Shown: piece after piece, positions 1-14,020 of the stretch
Numbering within the stretch: position 1 is the first letter of the stretch
Layout: each line of letters opens with the position of its first letter
Origin: Sipunculus nudus
Taxonomy: Eukaryota > Annelida > Sipuncula > Golfingiida > Sipunculidae
NCBI GenBank assembly: GCA_026874595.1
Contig: CM049306.1
Location: 52,358,019-52,422,018, forward strand
Reading direction: 5' to 3'
DNA length: 64,000 nucleotides
Program-made: the position numbers and the translations under genes
Notes under the pieces: model-generated
Seen by the model: the letters and a program-made list of their open reading frames with translations, nothing else
Told to the model about the DNA's origin: nothing
Database searches by the model: none

Positions 1-339
1 AGGAACTCGATTCACTTCTCGTAACACGTTAACGGCGTGCAGTCATAGCGCATGCGCGTAAATGATCTTCCTTTTGGATATGCATTGCCGACGCGGTATT
101 CGAAACGCAAACATTTATTGCGTGTTCACCCTCTGCTGATAAGAATACCGTATTAATAAATTTGCTACCTCAGAATGAAGTTGGTGTTAACAGAACGTGA
201 AATGGGAGGCAATAAACCCGTATTCGATACCGCATTCAATGTACATGGCTTGAAGAGACAAAATCAAGAGCAATATTATCCCTTTTCCTTCACACTATAA
301 GTTCAGTTTTTTTCATACAAATGTTTCCCAACAAAACTA

Positions 340-470
340 TCAAAGCACACGGTCTCAGTACAGTTCAACACCTTGTTATGGTTCTGTGTGTGAGTAAACA
401 CTTTCCATATGCGTCTGTTTACCATAACAAGGCCGTGTGACTGAATATCCGATTTTGCGCATGCGCGACA
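340..470 (+). repeat. Dispersed repeat, copy A (shared with 43630-43735)
   Basis: GTGTGAGTAAACAC, a short spacer and GTCTGTTTACCATAACAAGG match the later copy, then a GCGCATGCGC palindrome follows in both regions (456 and 43850). This suggests a distant fragment of the same mobile family. Confidence 0.6.
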
Positions 471-963
471 TATCCCAAACAAGGAGTAGTCCAAACATGA
501 AAATACTCGGTAGTGAAACGTCGGGCATTAGCCTGTATGTTAACGGATAAAAACTCTTGGTGGTCGCGCTATGTTTATGTTGGCGCCAGTGATCATGTCC
601 GGTATACTTTTTTCTACACTCGTGTACAGAAGTAAGCCAGTGGTTTCAGTTCAATGTTTATGCAGGTACAATTTTATGTCAAACAGAAGACGTTATTTTT
701 CGTGTTAATTCAACATGCTTTGTAGGTGATAAGGTCCCTTTAAAAATTGCCCAAAATAAACCACTATATTTTCTTGTGATAACCGTGAACACTCCCCCCT
801 TGTGTGTAATCATACACAAACACACCGTGTACACCACCCAGAGGCTTCTTGCTATGTCTACCCTAAATATGTAGTATTGCTGAAAATGTTTGTATATTTA
901 GAGAAGCACTGGAAACAACCGATTCATTCCAAAACACTTCTACCGGACCGCTCGCAACTAAGT

Positions 964-1007
<44 letters not shown>

Positions 1008-3344
1008 AGATGCACCGACACAAGGACGTTCATACAATTCAGTAACAATATTTATACAAATGTGTCTGCGACATCAATGAACTGTGTATTTATTTCACTT
1101 TACTTACTTAATATTTAATATCAAACCGTCTGACGACGATATGCATGCCTTCATAGACACCAGATGTGGCCTCTGCCAACAATTAAGTTCGTGTGTCCGA
1201 ACCAGTAAATTAACATGATATGAACTAAAGTCAGGTTTATTAGGCGGTGGGGATTTAAACACCTTTGTTATTACTCAAACATCCACGACAGAGCGGGCAT
1301 AATATTCTATTACTCGCTGAAATGATCTGACCGGTGGCGACAAGAGCTATTGTCAGCGGGTCAAAGCGCTGGGCCGTTTGATCTTAGTCCGATAACTTAT
1401 GAAATATGGGGCACCAATTTACAGAATCCTCGGTACATTGTATGCCGGGGGCGGCACGTACCCCTTGGCGCACCCGCGATGAAATACGAGCTATGTCGTT
1501 GTCAAGAATCTTCCACTGGAAGCGCCCAGATAGGATGACAGTAGATACTAATGATCGATTGATGTTGCGCGGGACCTTGGCGACTTCACATCACCGACTT
1601 TTAATTAGTCTCTGAAGAGGTAGGAACACGGACACCATAAACTGCGAGAAGGTCTCTTGCCGTGATAAGACAACTCCGTGTCTCTGTCCGTCTGGCCGGC
1701 TGTCGCCTGCCGTCTGTCATTGACGTACAAAGATTTGCTATTATAACTATATAACCGTGATTGTTTAATATTTTCAGGACATATCAGTTTGTACTATAAA
1801 AGTATATGCATATGTATACAGTCATGCTTTATTAATTAAAATATGAATTGTATCTGTTCAAAGCGGAAACATGCCAATTGTTGTTATATAACAAAATTCA
1901 TTACAGATTCTTTGATTCCTTTTTTTTAAACAATGTCCCAGGAATATGGTGTTTTTTTTAAAGTTTGACACTGAGGTTATGTCACTGGCTTTTTTATTGT
2001 TGAGGGGGTTATTCCGCTAATAAGTGCACAACCGCTTCTTCAATGCTGTGACGTTAACGCTGTGACAGGTCGGATTAAGTTCGTATCTTTGTGTTTACTG
2101 AGTCAATTAATCACGATATACTGAAATGTTATCTGTTATGAAATGTAAAGCAGTAATCAAGCAACGCAACAGATTAATATTAAATATGGTATATGGGTAA
2201 CTCATCTTTAATAGTTGACCGACATCGCAAGACAAAGTTTCTATTAGCATTCCCCGTTGGAGTAAAAGTAGCTGTTCTTTTACCAACCATTCCGATTCAA
2301 TCTCCAGTGATAATGAAGGAAAGAGCGTTGGTGGTTTCCCGTGGGTGGAAAGTCCAATCATAGTGCATCTTCACCGGAAATTAGCCTCTGATTCGCATAT
2401 GGTGCTTCTTGGGTTTTATTCCGTTCTCTTGGTATATATTATGAAGAGGAAAATAAAACAGACCATACACAGTCATAAACTGGGTACACATGGTTCAATA
2501 AAATATTAAAATGATGATTCATAAAAATATTTTTTTTCGTTTTCTTACTTAGTAGCATGATTCAGAGTATTAATAGTACTCGTAGTTAATTTCGGTATTT
2601 ATTAAATCCATACGTGTAATTAACAATCGTTATGCGATTAGTCAGGACATTTATAAATAAAGCTTCCCATGGTAAAAAGGACAATTGGTGAGCAAGGATC
2701 GACCTCAGTTGTGCAATCGATTCTCACGACATTCTCCAAAAGTGTCCTGTTTCAGCCCTATTTCATATTGTGTGTTTCAGGAAAAACAAACACACTATAA
2801 ATCCATGTAGCTCTAGTTTCATATTTCTCATGACTCTCTTGTTGATTAAAGAACCCAAGTAATACAGCGTTATTTTTGGCTTGTTGACCTCGTCCAGGTC
2901 GCATCGCCCACCAAGACTGGCATCAGATTTCCAAAATCATTCCCGGAGGATCTTTTGGTAATAATTTTTGTCATTTTCTTCTATACGCCTACATGAATGC
3001 TCATCATTATTGGGCTTATGATGCTGTTGATTTAGAACCTTACAGTTTTGATCTCATGCCCTTCTGTATCTCTTTCACACAGTTTTACAGGGGCGGATTA
3101 AGAGGGAACGAGAGGAACATTAAATCAGCCTGCCTAATCACTCATTTTAAAAGAGTAACCCTTTCTTTGAAATTGATAATTACTCTTTTTCACTCTTTGG
3201 CAAGAGCAATTTTTCCCTCTCTTTTTCAGAAGAAGAGTTCAAAGATGTACATTTTCTCTCGTGCTATAACAATCCAGTTCGCACAAGATGGGACACTTTT
3301 TGTGTTCTCTTTGTGTAAGCAAATGTCCACAACACACACACATT
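471..3344. other. Intergenic, apart from the (CT)n tract nothing recognised
   Basis: No exon-like frame with splice signals and no repeat family was recognised. A GC-richer patch at 1330-1620 carries short open frames on the plus strand without known domains. Confidence 0.6.
966..1003 (+). repeat. (CT)n microsatellite
   Basis: Nineteen uninterrupted CT units. Open frames across it are Ser/Leu or Arg/Glu artefacts. Confidence 0.97.
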
Positions 3345-3402
3345 ATATATATATTTATATATATATATATATATATATATTTATTAATTTATATATATAT
3401 GT
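3345..3402. repeat. (TA)n microsatellite
   Basis: Interrupted TA run with TATT changes, preceded by a short (CA)n. Confidence 0.95.
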
Positions 3403-6271
3403 ATTTATTTATATTGCAAATATAATATGTGAAGCACATCTTTTTTTACAGTTTAGCATAACAATGGGGAATCGTCGCTAATATGACTCTTTTTCGCTCT
3501 TTTAATTTAAAGAAAGCTACTTTCCCACAATAATTTCTCTTTTTTATACTTTTGGCCTGAGTGAGAATAACAAAAATTCGATACCGAAAAATATGCATCC
3601 GGTGACGTTTTCTTTCCTGTACACTAAAGTGTGTGAACCATAATATATGAGATCTTACCATCAAGTATTAGAAAAAGGTTTATGGTTATGCAGAAAGGAA
3701 GAAATATTACCAAGTTTCTTATTCTGATTACTGATATATTTTTTCAGTATATACATCTTAATCTCTGAATAGCAGAGCTAGAGGGATGATTACATTAATG
3801 ATGTGGGGGACATGTGCCCCCATCCCCTGTATTGACGCCCCTCGATACGATACACACAAGTTGTGTGGTTATATTATGGTTGAGGCTCTATGAAACGAAA
3901 TAACAATACCTGAAGGAAATATAAAGCGAATGAACGTAGGTAGATTGTTAACTGAGGTAGATACAAATTTATGTAAATTACTAGAAATCTGCATTCCATT
4001 GACTGCAAGCCTCCGCCCTGTTTGCATTCACGTATTCGGCCCATATTCCCAGGTTAATTCATTGGTGCATTCGTGACTTTACTTTTGTGAATATTATTGA
4101 TGACGTTCCTCTAGATCCACACAGACTCGCATCGATTCTTTTTGGCGAATTCGTGAAATACCCTGAAAATTGTATAAGCTTCCGTTCTCCATCGCGTGAA
4201 TTATGTTGGAAACACAATAACAGAAAGGAAAATACATGTAGTGACAGTGCAACAATAGACTAACCGTTGGAACATTTGCAATTAAACTTGGGCCATACAC
4301 CTCATGAAGATAACAATTCCAATTTGTTTTTTTAAGAATTTAATTTAAAAAAAAAATGTAGAAATGACCTCCTCATGTTTAAACTTGGACGCTGGCGTTC
4401 TGTCCTTTGGCGAGGGAAGTTTGTGTTCGAGTGATTATATGTAAAATATATATGTATTTCTAATTCTATAATTTAATGATACGTATCACTGATTTCCCCG
4501 ACAAACATGAATTCCACGCAAAATGATGAATGACGTATCATGGCAAAGATAAAATTTCAATTTATTCAATCATGCTCTCCAACTCTTTACCAAATTAATA
4601 AGAATTTCAACTGTCATTCACGCAAACCGTATTAAACTGAAAGATAACAAATTGTCATGTTTCAACAGAGATAGTGGAAAGTCATACTATCGATATTGAA
4701 CGGATGACATAGTTCTGAATCTGTTTTTACAGTCGTTTAATTATCTCTTTTGCGGATCACATTATATTAATTTGATACATTGGGTATAACTTAAAAAAGA
4801 CACTAGAAGTGGGCATGGTTATTTTTCAATTATACCTGCATGATGTTCTAATTTAATGGGAATCATCTTTTAAAACCCGCACACAAAACGCGAATTTGTG
4901 TTGATTGGCATGCGATTATTACGGGTTGATCAAACTTCCGTGAAGAGAAATTGATGACAATACAATACTCGGAAAATTGGTTCAAACTAAACTATTATAA
5001 TTTACATTTCTGATTGAGATAGCGTTTCGAGCAACATCCTCATTGCATCGATGCGGTGGTTTCTTTACGTTTATTTGAGACATTCCTATTGGGGGGGGGG
5101 GCCCTTACCTTACGTTTCCAACAAATGAATGGGAAACCCACGATCCAGAAAGGCCAAAGTGTGACAAAAATTGAGCAAAGAGAAAGAGGACAGAGTAATG
5201 AAAGCGCGGCTATGAATCCTCACAGCTCTTTGATCATTAAGCGTGGCGACCTTGGTTGATCAAGAGTCAGTATGTCTGCTTCTGTGTATCTCGGCCCAGT
5301 GCATGCTGAGTGACAACCGAATGAATTATCATTACAACATGATATGCAGGCCGGTGTATTACAGCCTCACTTTATGTCCTGTAACTTCCATACGACTTGT
5401 ACATTGTCAATCATCGGCCCAGTTTGAGCATGATATTTATGCGATAAATTTTAAACGAGAAAATAAAACCTTTTTTCCACAACCACCGACATTTTAAAGT
5501 GCACGAACAATTTACAAGCTTTCTCCGTTACTTGATATGTTTACAAAATAAGACAGCTGGCTCTGTATATTCTAAACATATTGTACAGACACAAATTTAA
5601 CCATGCCTATCTGTCTGACGCGGGCATTGACTAGGTAAAGGTGGATATAATATACGTGACTTGAAATGTTACGTGATCCTGTAGTTCACGGTCTCTCGCT
5701 GATAAGTGACATTTTGACTGTTATCTAATCATCCCATTTGTACCCACAATGCATTTCCTAGAAGATTTTTTTGCCATATTTTTCCCCTGAAGACACTTAC
5801 TAAAAATACTCTTCTTAATTAACAGAATTCTATAATTTGTATACCAGATCTTACATTCCGTGCGTCAAATGATTGCGATGTAGTTCAAGCAAATCGGTCA
5901 CGAACAGCCACAAACAAGGTGCGAACACGCCATTTATTATCACGATTTTATGCTTTAATAAGTCATTTCAATGTACTTAATTGAGCACCGGTTCACATAA
6001 ACTAATTTTCCTTGTGCCTTATTAAACTGGAATTTATCCTGGTAATTATAAGAAATAATTTGAGGTTCATGTGAGGAGGGAGGTCGTCAACCTTCTATTA
6101 ACTTTTCTTTCTCTAATTGAAGTTAAGACTAAAACGATATAAATGGTGATCTGTGGAACAGATCTGGTATATCCCCCGCCTTATATTGAAGAGCCGAAAA
6201 AAAAGTTGTGAATACGTGTATGAAATTTGAGATAAACTTCTTGAAAGGACTGTCGAGTATAATGTAAGTAA
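3403..6271. other. Intergenic, nothing recognised
   Basis: AT-rich, with a poly-G run at 5091-5101 and several short open frames of no known type. Confidence 0.6.
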
Positions 6272-6808
<537 letters not shown>

Positions 6809-6879
6809 ATAACAGTAACAAACAGGAGCACCAAAGAGTTGTCTGAAGATTATTGGAAGTGTTACCCAAGTTATGGTAT

Positions 6880-7330
6880 GGTATGTTAATTCTAGCACAA
6901 TCGATTCTGTGACTTTGAAAAATGCATCAAGGTCATACCATATTTGAATTTACCCAGCCTTTTATTAGGTGTATATATATATCATTGCTGTGAGTATGGT
7001 CACAGTATGTTAAATTGTTTTTACGTTACTGCGTTAATATCAATTTGTGACTGTGCCTAAAATTAATTTAAGGTTATTGCATTAACATCATTTTAGCATA
7101 ATCGCCTCTGTGACCTTGACAAATGCATCATGGTCGTCCATATTCGAACTTGACCTAGCATTTTAATGAGCTTCACCAATGGTGTGAGTATGGTCACTGT
7201 ATGTTAATTTGTTTTTACGTTATTGCGTTAATATCAATTTGAGACGGACGCACGTACGGATGGAAAGACGGACGGACGCTCACCATTTCTATGGCGCCGT
7301 CGACGGGGGACAATGAACCGCATCATAGGA
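6880..7330 (+). repeat. GGAC-tailed dispersed repeat with internal duplication
   Basis: A segment with GTGAGTATGGTCACAGTATG and CGTTACTGCGTTAATATCAA occurs twice, about 190 bp apart (near 6990 and 7180). It ends GACGGACGCACGTACGGATGG then GGCGCCGTCGACGGGGGACA. The tail type recurs elsewhere in the window. Function is unknown. Confidence 0.65.
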
Positions 7331-9365
7331 ACTCTTCATTGATCAGGAAGATCAAATGTTCCATATGGTATTGATCCACAATGTCCAAAGTACGTGCCAG
7401 GATCAACTGGGTTTAGTGGATGTATTACATAGATGGCTGTTCGTAAATGTGTAATGCTGATTGGGTCAGCCGAACACTGTTAACTGAATGGGCTCTGTGT
7501 GAAGACCAGACGACAGTGAGGTCAAAGGTCAGGCACAAGTCAGACATATATGAAGGTGACGGCCCAGTGATTAGTTTAATTATAACATAAATCCTCATTA
7601 ATTTGGCTGCCCGAACAATGTGTCATGTCAGCAAATTGCTGTAACATTTCTGACATTGTAATATCTCATATTGCCCAAAGAGACATTTCTGACAAAGTTA
7701 TAACTTGTACGCACGTTTTTCCTTTTCACAGGTAAAAAAACACAAAGGGGACATTCCCATAAGTTTCCATCGCGTGAACACGTCTTGATAAGCGACGGAG
7801 ACAATTTTTTAATGTCTGATGCGGGGGAAAAGTTATTTGAGTACAAGAATGTATCCCTCCCAAACACTGATGGAATACACTAGCAATATAGGTATAAAAA
7901 CTCAGATCAAACGCATCTAAAGACACGTTATGTCAATATTTGATTATGCATTCCTTAAATACTGTACCCAAAATGCGTCAATATATGTGTTTAAATATAC
8001 CTGACTTACTTTTATTTGTAATATAGTATATTTACCTTTGATATAAACTTCCCCGGAATAGTTATTATAACAGGTGCGCGTCATGACTAACGCCAAATGG
8101 TATGACATACCAGAAACCCGAATTCATGATACTTCTATTGTTCCTTACTATAAATATATGTGTAAATGCACATACCATAAAACACAATACCCGTGCAATG
8201 ATAAGTACTGAGGATATTGATATTTAAGATTTCACACCTGTTATGTGAATGTTATAAATGTTTATGTTCTTGCGCATGAAGAGCATATAACCGGCTCTGC
8301 TGGTGCAATAGTCCTTGTTTGAAGTTTGAGTCAGGACAGTATTATATGACAGGTAGGTGGAAGGTAGTTCGTACTTAACACATGCGGTACTAAAATGTCC
8401 TCTTACTAAGGCACGTCAGAAACATACTCCAACACACCCAGATGTGTGTTCGTAAAATCCACGTGGAGTATTAAAGAAAACAGTAACTATGTACTAATAT
8501 AAAGGAAAATACCTTTTTCTATTGCCAACAATTCCTTACATTCATACATCATTTAATACTTCATGCCTGTCAATCAAAAATACACAGGACATTCTTTTCA
8601 TACCGGAATTATATTTGGTGGTAAAATGAAGTGTATATTTATATATATGGTTTACGCCAATAGATAAGACATAATTCTTAATAAAAGGGGAGAGTAACAG
8701 TTTCCTAAAATTTAATCTGATGATATAAAATCGAAGTGATGTAAACCTTACTTAATCAATAGATTATTAACATTTGAATTTTTTCTTCCAGTATATGATT
8801 ACTTGATACTGTCCTTTTCAACATTCTTTTATCATTTTTTTCTGTTTTGTGAAATTCAAGTCAAACTTGTCAAAAGGATCATCGGTTGAAAACAAAATGT
8901 TATACACTTTATTATATGTTTAAACACCTATACTTTCACAAGTGGAATGTTGAACACCGCATCGCATAAACAAATCCCCGTATGGCGTAAACAAAAGGAA
9001 CATCATCCCTCAATCATGTATTTTTTCTCACTGTAAAATTCACGAAAAGTGTAAACCATCATAAACATATTTAACCCTAGTGACATAAAATGCAATTTGT
9101 TCGACGGTCATGTAGGGGGTAAGTTCATCGCACCTCAGCCAAGATCCTTTCAATTTGCAGGAATTCGCAGTCATTAGAGCGAAAAGAGCACTAGATAATA
9201 AGGATATTTCTCATATAACCTATAAATTAGTGTTTCTTCTAGCCTCGAACAGATAGTCAAAGCAATGTTCTTAACTTTAATTTTAATTTTAATGCTTACC
9301 AGTAATATTATTGTTTATTATTTACAATTATATCGTATCATATTTACTACTTGATGAGTATGGGC
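7331..9365. other. Intergenic, nothing recognised
   Basis: No repeat unit, RNA gene or convincing coding signal was seen. Confidence 0.6.
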
Positions 9366-9826
9366 TTTTAAGCTTATAAGTTTAGGACGGCATCGATTAC
9401 GTTCACAGAAAACCATAGCCTTCAACCGAGTCCGTTGGGCAGCAGCAATATAGATGTCCGAATTCTCGACATACCAGATAGTACCAACAATGAAAGAATC
9501 ATGAAAATCCGAAAGGTAGGTTTAATAACATGCCTGACTTGTTAAGAGGAGCCCGTTACAAAGGCACAGAAAATGACGGCAATGACATCAAATCGTACAT
9601 TATACATGACAGCGAGAAGATGGACTTAATTCTTATAGCAAGGATGCCAGTGGTCGAGAAGACGGCGCCTATTACCATTTACACAAATGAAAACATAAAG
9701 AGGCCATTATCAAATCATATACAAACTATATATGTGAACATGAAAGCTGAATCGTCCATACAACCAATTCGACGACAGTTTCAGAAGCCTGAAACTACTG
9801 GCAAAAACCGGTTAATAAAACTCTGA
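9366..9826 (+). CDS. Possible unidentified coding stretch in two overlapping frames
   Basis: Frame A (about 9369-9510) reads FTENHSLQPSPLGSSNIDVR then ILDIPDSTNNERIMKIRK, ending at AAG|GTAGGT, a donor-like site. Frame B opens at about 9491, has an ATG at 9530 and runs 98 codons to 9826 with mixed, protein-like composition and no simple repeat. The two frames differ by one base, so this could be one gene with a frameshift, two exons, or chance. No family, signal peptide or membrane segment is recognised. No neighbouring exon was found. Confidence 0.25.
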
Positions 9827-12800
9827 CGAACACCATGCAGGGTAATGTATGGCTCAAAGCATAATGATTAAGTAAATACCTGTAGCGCATGTATCCCCCT
9901 CCCTTTATTAAAAAACCTTGCCCCGAGTCAATCAAACAATCCTCAAACACTTTCTGAAGAAGGCTTTGTTGTTGTTATCATTAAGAAAAGCCATAATTTT
10001 GCTCCCATTCTTTGACTTACATGGACATGTCATATTTACACAAAAGCTTTTATACATAAGTATCAAAAGTTACGGTGTATTCTTTATGTGAAGTAGTCGG
10101 TTCTTGTACAAAAACGCCGCCGCAAAAATTTTAAACAAATATATTACCAAACGTTACTGTTTATTCTTTATTTGATGGTTTGTTCTCTTACACAAAGTCA
10201 GCAAACAAACCGTTTGAATTTTCTGTTTAGGATTAGGTAACGTTTGTTTCAATATGTGTTCCGTTTTCTTGTTTTATTCTTTCTTTCTTTTCTCTCTTAC
10301 TTTAAAACGCTAACCCTTCTTTTGTCAAACAAATTTTCGTTATTTTGTGGATATTCCCTGCGTATACATGATGAAACAAAATTGATGATGAATGTCTAAT
10401 CCTTATATACCATAAAAATTTAGCTTGAGGTATAAAAGCAACTATATTCATGCGAGTTACTAGGAGTTATCCATAACCACAGAAAAAAATCTGTAATATT
10501 TGTATAGCTAGCTATACAACAAATAGGTAGCTATAAAACACAATTTTTTTATACATTGTTATGGTCTTCGTTTCATTTAGCATATAGTTCCGTGCAATTT
10601 TGACATTAAAGGTTTAAAATTTTATCATTTTTATCCTGAAATTGATAAAAAAAAAGCAATTTACCACTTTTTTTAAATATTTACCATTTTCATTATTTAT
10701 GAATATACTTCAACATAAATCATCTATTATAATCAGTTTAGGCACATGGCACGTTTCATATATATGAAACATTTGTTTACTTTCATTTTCTTAGGTTCTT
10801 TATCCCAAGATTTAATATGACCTGCGTACACAAAAGGCAATTGGTTCATTATATGAATGATATATTTTGTTGATAATATTAATTAGGCCACCTAAAAAGA
10901 GGACAAAGTAAACAAAACAGGTTAATCAATAATATTAAGCGATCATCGACAACCGCAGGAACCAAGTACACGATAATAAGAAAGAAAGTAAACCCACCAA
11001 TCACTTCACACAGTATCAGAGACAAGTGCCACACTTTTTAAACAATTTTCATCCTGAGTCAGTTTATATTATTCTCCATTAAAATGTTGAGAATTCAATA
11101 GACTATAATCCACATTTAAAGAAAGCAAATATCTATCATTTTAAAATGGAAATAATTAAATATATATATATATATATATATGAATAAAATTATGAAATCC
11201 CTTTTAAATAACTAAATGATTGTAAAAACTTCCAACTTTGAAATATTTAATTTTTTATTTAAGGATAAATTTAGTTAAATATGAACGAAGTTGTGTAAGT
11301 AAAATAATTATTAGTAACTACAGGAAAGATATTAAAATCAGTGTATCCAATTTCAAATGATAAAAAAAGATCTACCGAGAGTTTCAGAGTCTGATTCAAA
11401 ATGTACACATACTGTACTGACACATCTAAATTTAGAAAACTTGACGAAACTCTGTTTTTACAATACGGACGAACTTACCTAAGAGCAATTATTTTTATAC
11501 AATTAAACGTCCAAACAATAGTTGAGGATTTGGTATGGTTTTGTAAAATAAAAATGATTCATATGTTAAGTTAAAAAGTTGATCCTTCTCTAGATTAAAA
11601 ATGTATTGCATTGCTCATTTCAGAAATCTGTTGGGGTGGGGTAAATTAAATGGTATAAATTACTTTCAACATTGCCCCCTGTGAGTTTTTTTGTGAGTTT
11701 AAAGTTAAAAGTTATGAAATATTCGATAAGTGATGTCGGACATCTATGCCTCTATACGTATGTAGCATCTACATTTGCTAAATGATGCAAACATGCTTCT
11801 CCCGTTCAAAAATAATACAAATAATATCACCTTTATTATTGCATTTGTACAAAGGGTATGTAATATGCTTTGAAATATTGGCTCATCAACGTAGGGATAG
11901 GTTAGTTTATATATGATTGTTCTGCCTGACGGGCGAGTTGTATTGGCGTGAGAGTGCGCTGGTGCTGGAGCCTGGACGGACGGACCACAACAAAGATATC
12001 TGAGCAGCGTGTTGTCTAAGAGTGAGTGGGCTAAACTTTACGGATTTTGATGAATGGTACACACTTCATACAGTGCAAAGTTACCAATGGTACACAGTTG
12101 GTAGGTTCAATTCGGACGGTTGTCAAGAGAGCTCAGTTGAACGCTCGGACGTAGCCACTCGGCCAGGTCCAGGGGCTTTGATGTGACCAAGATTAATACG
12201 TTGGTGTGCACCTGGTCTCGAGGCGGCGTGGCCATCTTGCCCAGCTGTTGGATTATATATGGATGGGCCACTTTCACCAAGAGAAGTCCAATGATTCAGC
12301 AAAAATGGTACTAAATTCATAACTCGCCACGCACCAACGCCTTCGCGTATGCATCAGTGGACTCGGACACTGACCACTACCCCCCGCACGTGTTTTCTTT
12401 TCTTCCCCCGCGAATTATATATCAACATCTAGGTACATGTTTATATGACCCGTCAATATAGCTGTGCCATTAAATGGCTAGGATTCTTCGCCTACGCAGA
12501 GAGTGGTAGCATTTGATACGCGCATCACCTATACATGTAGTTTTCATGCAGAGTCCCATCGCAATAATCAATGCCCAAATAGTCTTGAAACGTGGGTCGA
12601 GTTAAGCATGGCAGACATTCCGTTAAAAGATAGATAAGATAGCAAAATCATGTACGGATTGATATAATTGTAGAAATTCTAGTTTTTTTTTCTCATTTAT
12701 ATCCCAGGAAAACCGCGGCAGTTCTCATTCTCTTTCGTTCCATGCAAAACTAAAGGAAATCAATTGTGAATTTCTAGTAAAACTCTAAATTGCTTCGGCA

Positions 12801-13187
12801 AACACTAATCTCATCTGATTCACCTTAAACACAACAGCTGAAGAAATCTACATCCAGCAACAAAAAAAGACTTTCCTCCCACATACAAGTAAAGCTACAT
12901 CTGCTCCGTTAAAACACTCCTAAGGTAACAAAGGTTGCGTCGGTCATATTAAGTCACTGAACTCAATAGAAAGTCTACCTTTTAGCCAGAAAATGGAATT
13001 TATCACTTAAGGAAATTTAATCATCTATGTTAAACTCAGACGCCTCAAATGGTGTCCTTCCACACAGTTTCAGCACGATTTCGTCTGCAAAGTCAACGGG
13101 ATTTGTGAGGTTTCTTTCAATTTAATCTGCTGGTATATAAAATATAGTGATCTTTACAGCCGATTGTTGAGATTTTGCATTCAGGAT
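9827..13187. other. Intergenic, AT-rich, nothing recognised
   Basis: Only a short (TA)n at 11159-11181. A GC-richer patch at 11930-12380 includes a 65-codon minus-strand frame of no known type. Confidence 0.6.
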
Positions 13188-14020
<833 letters not shown>

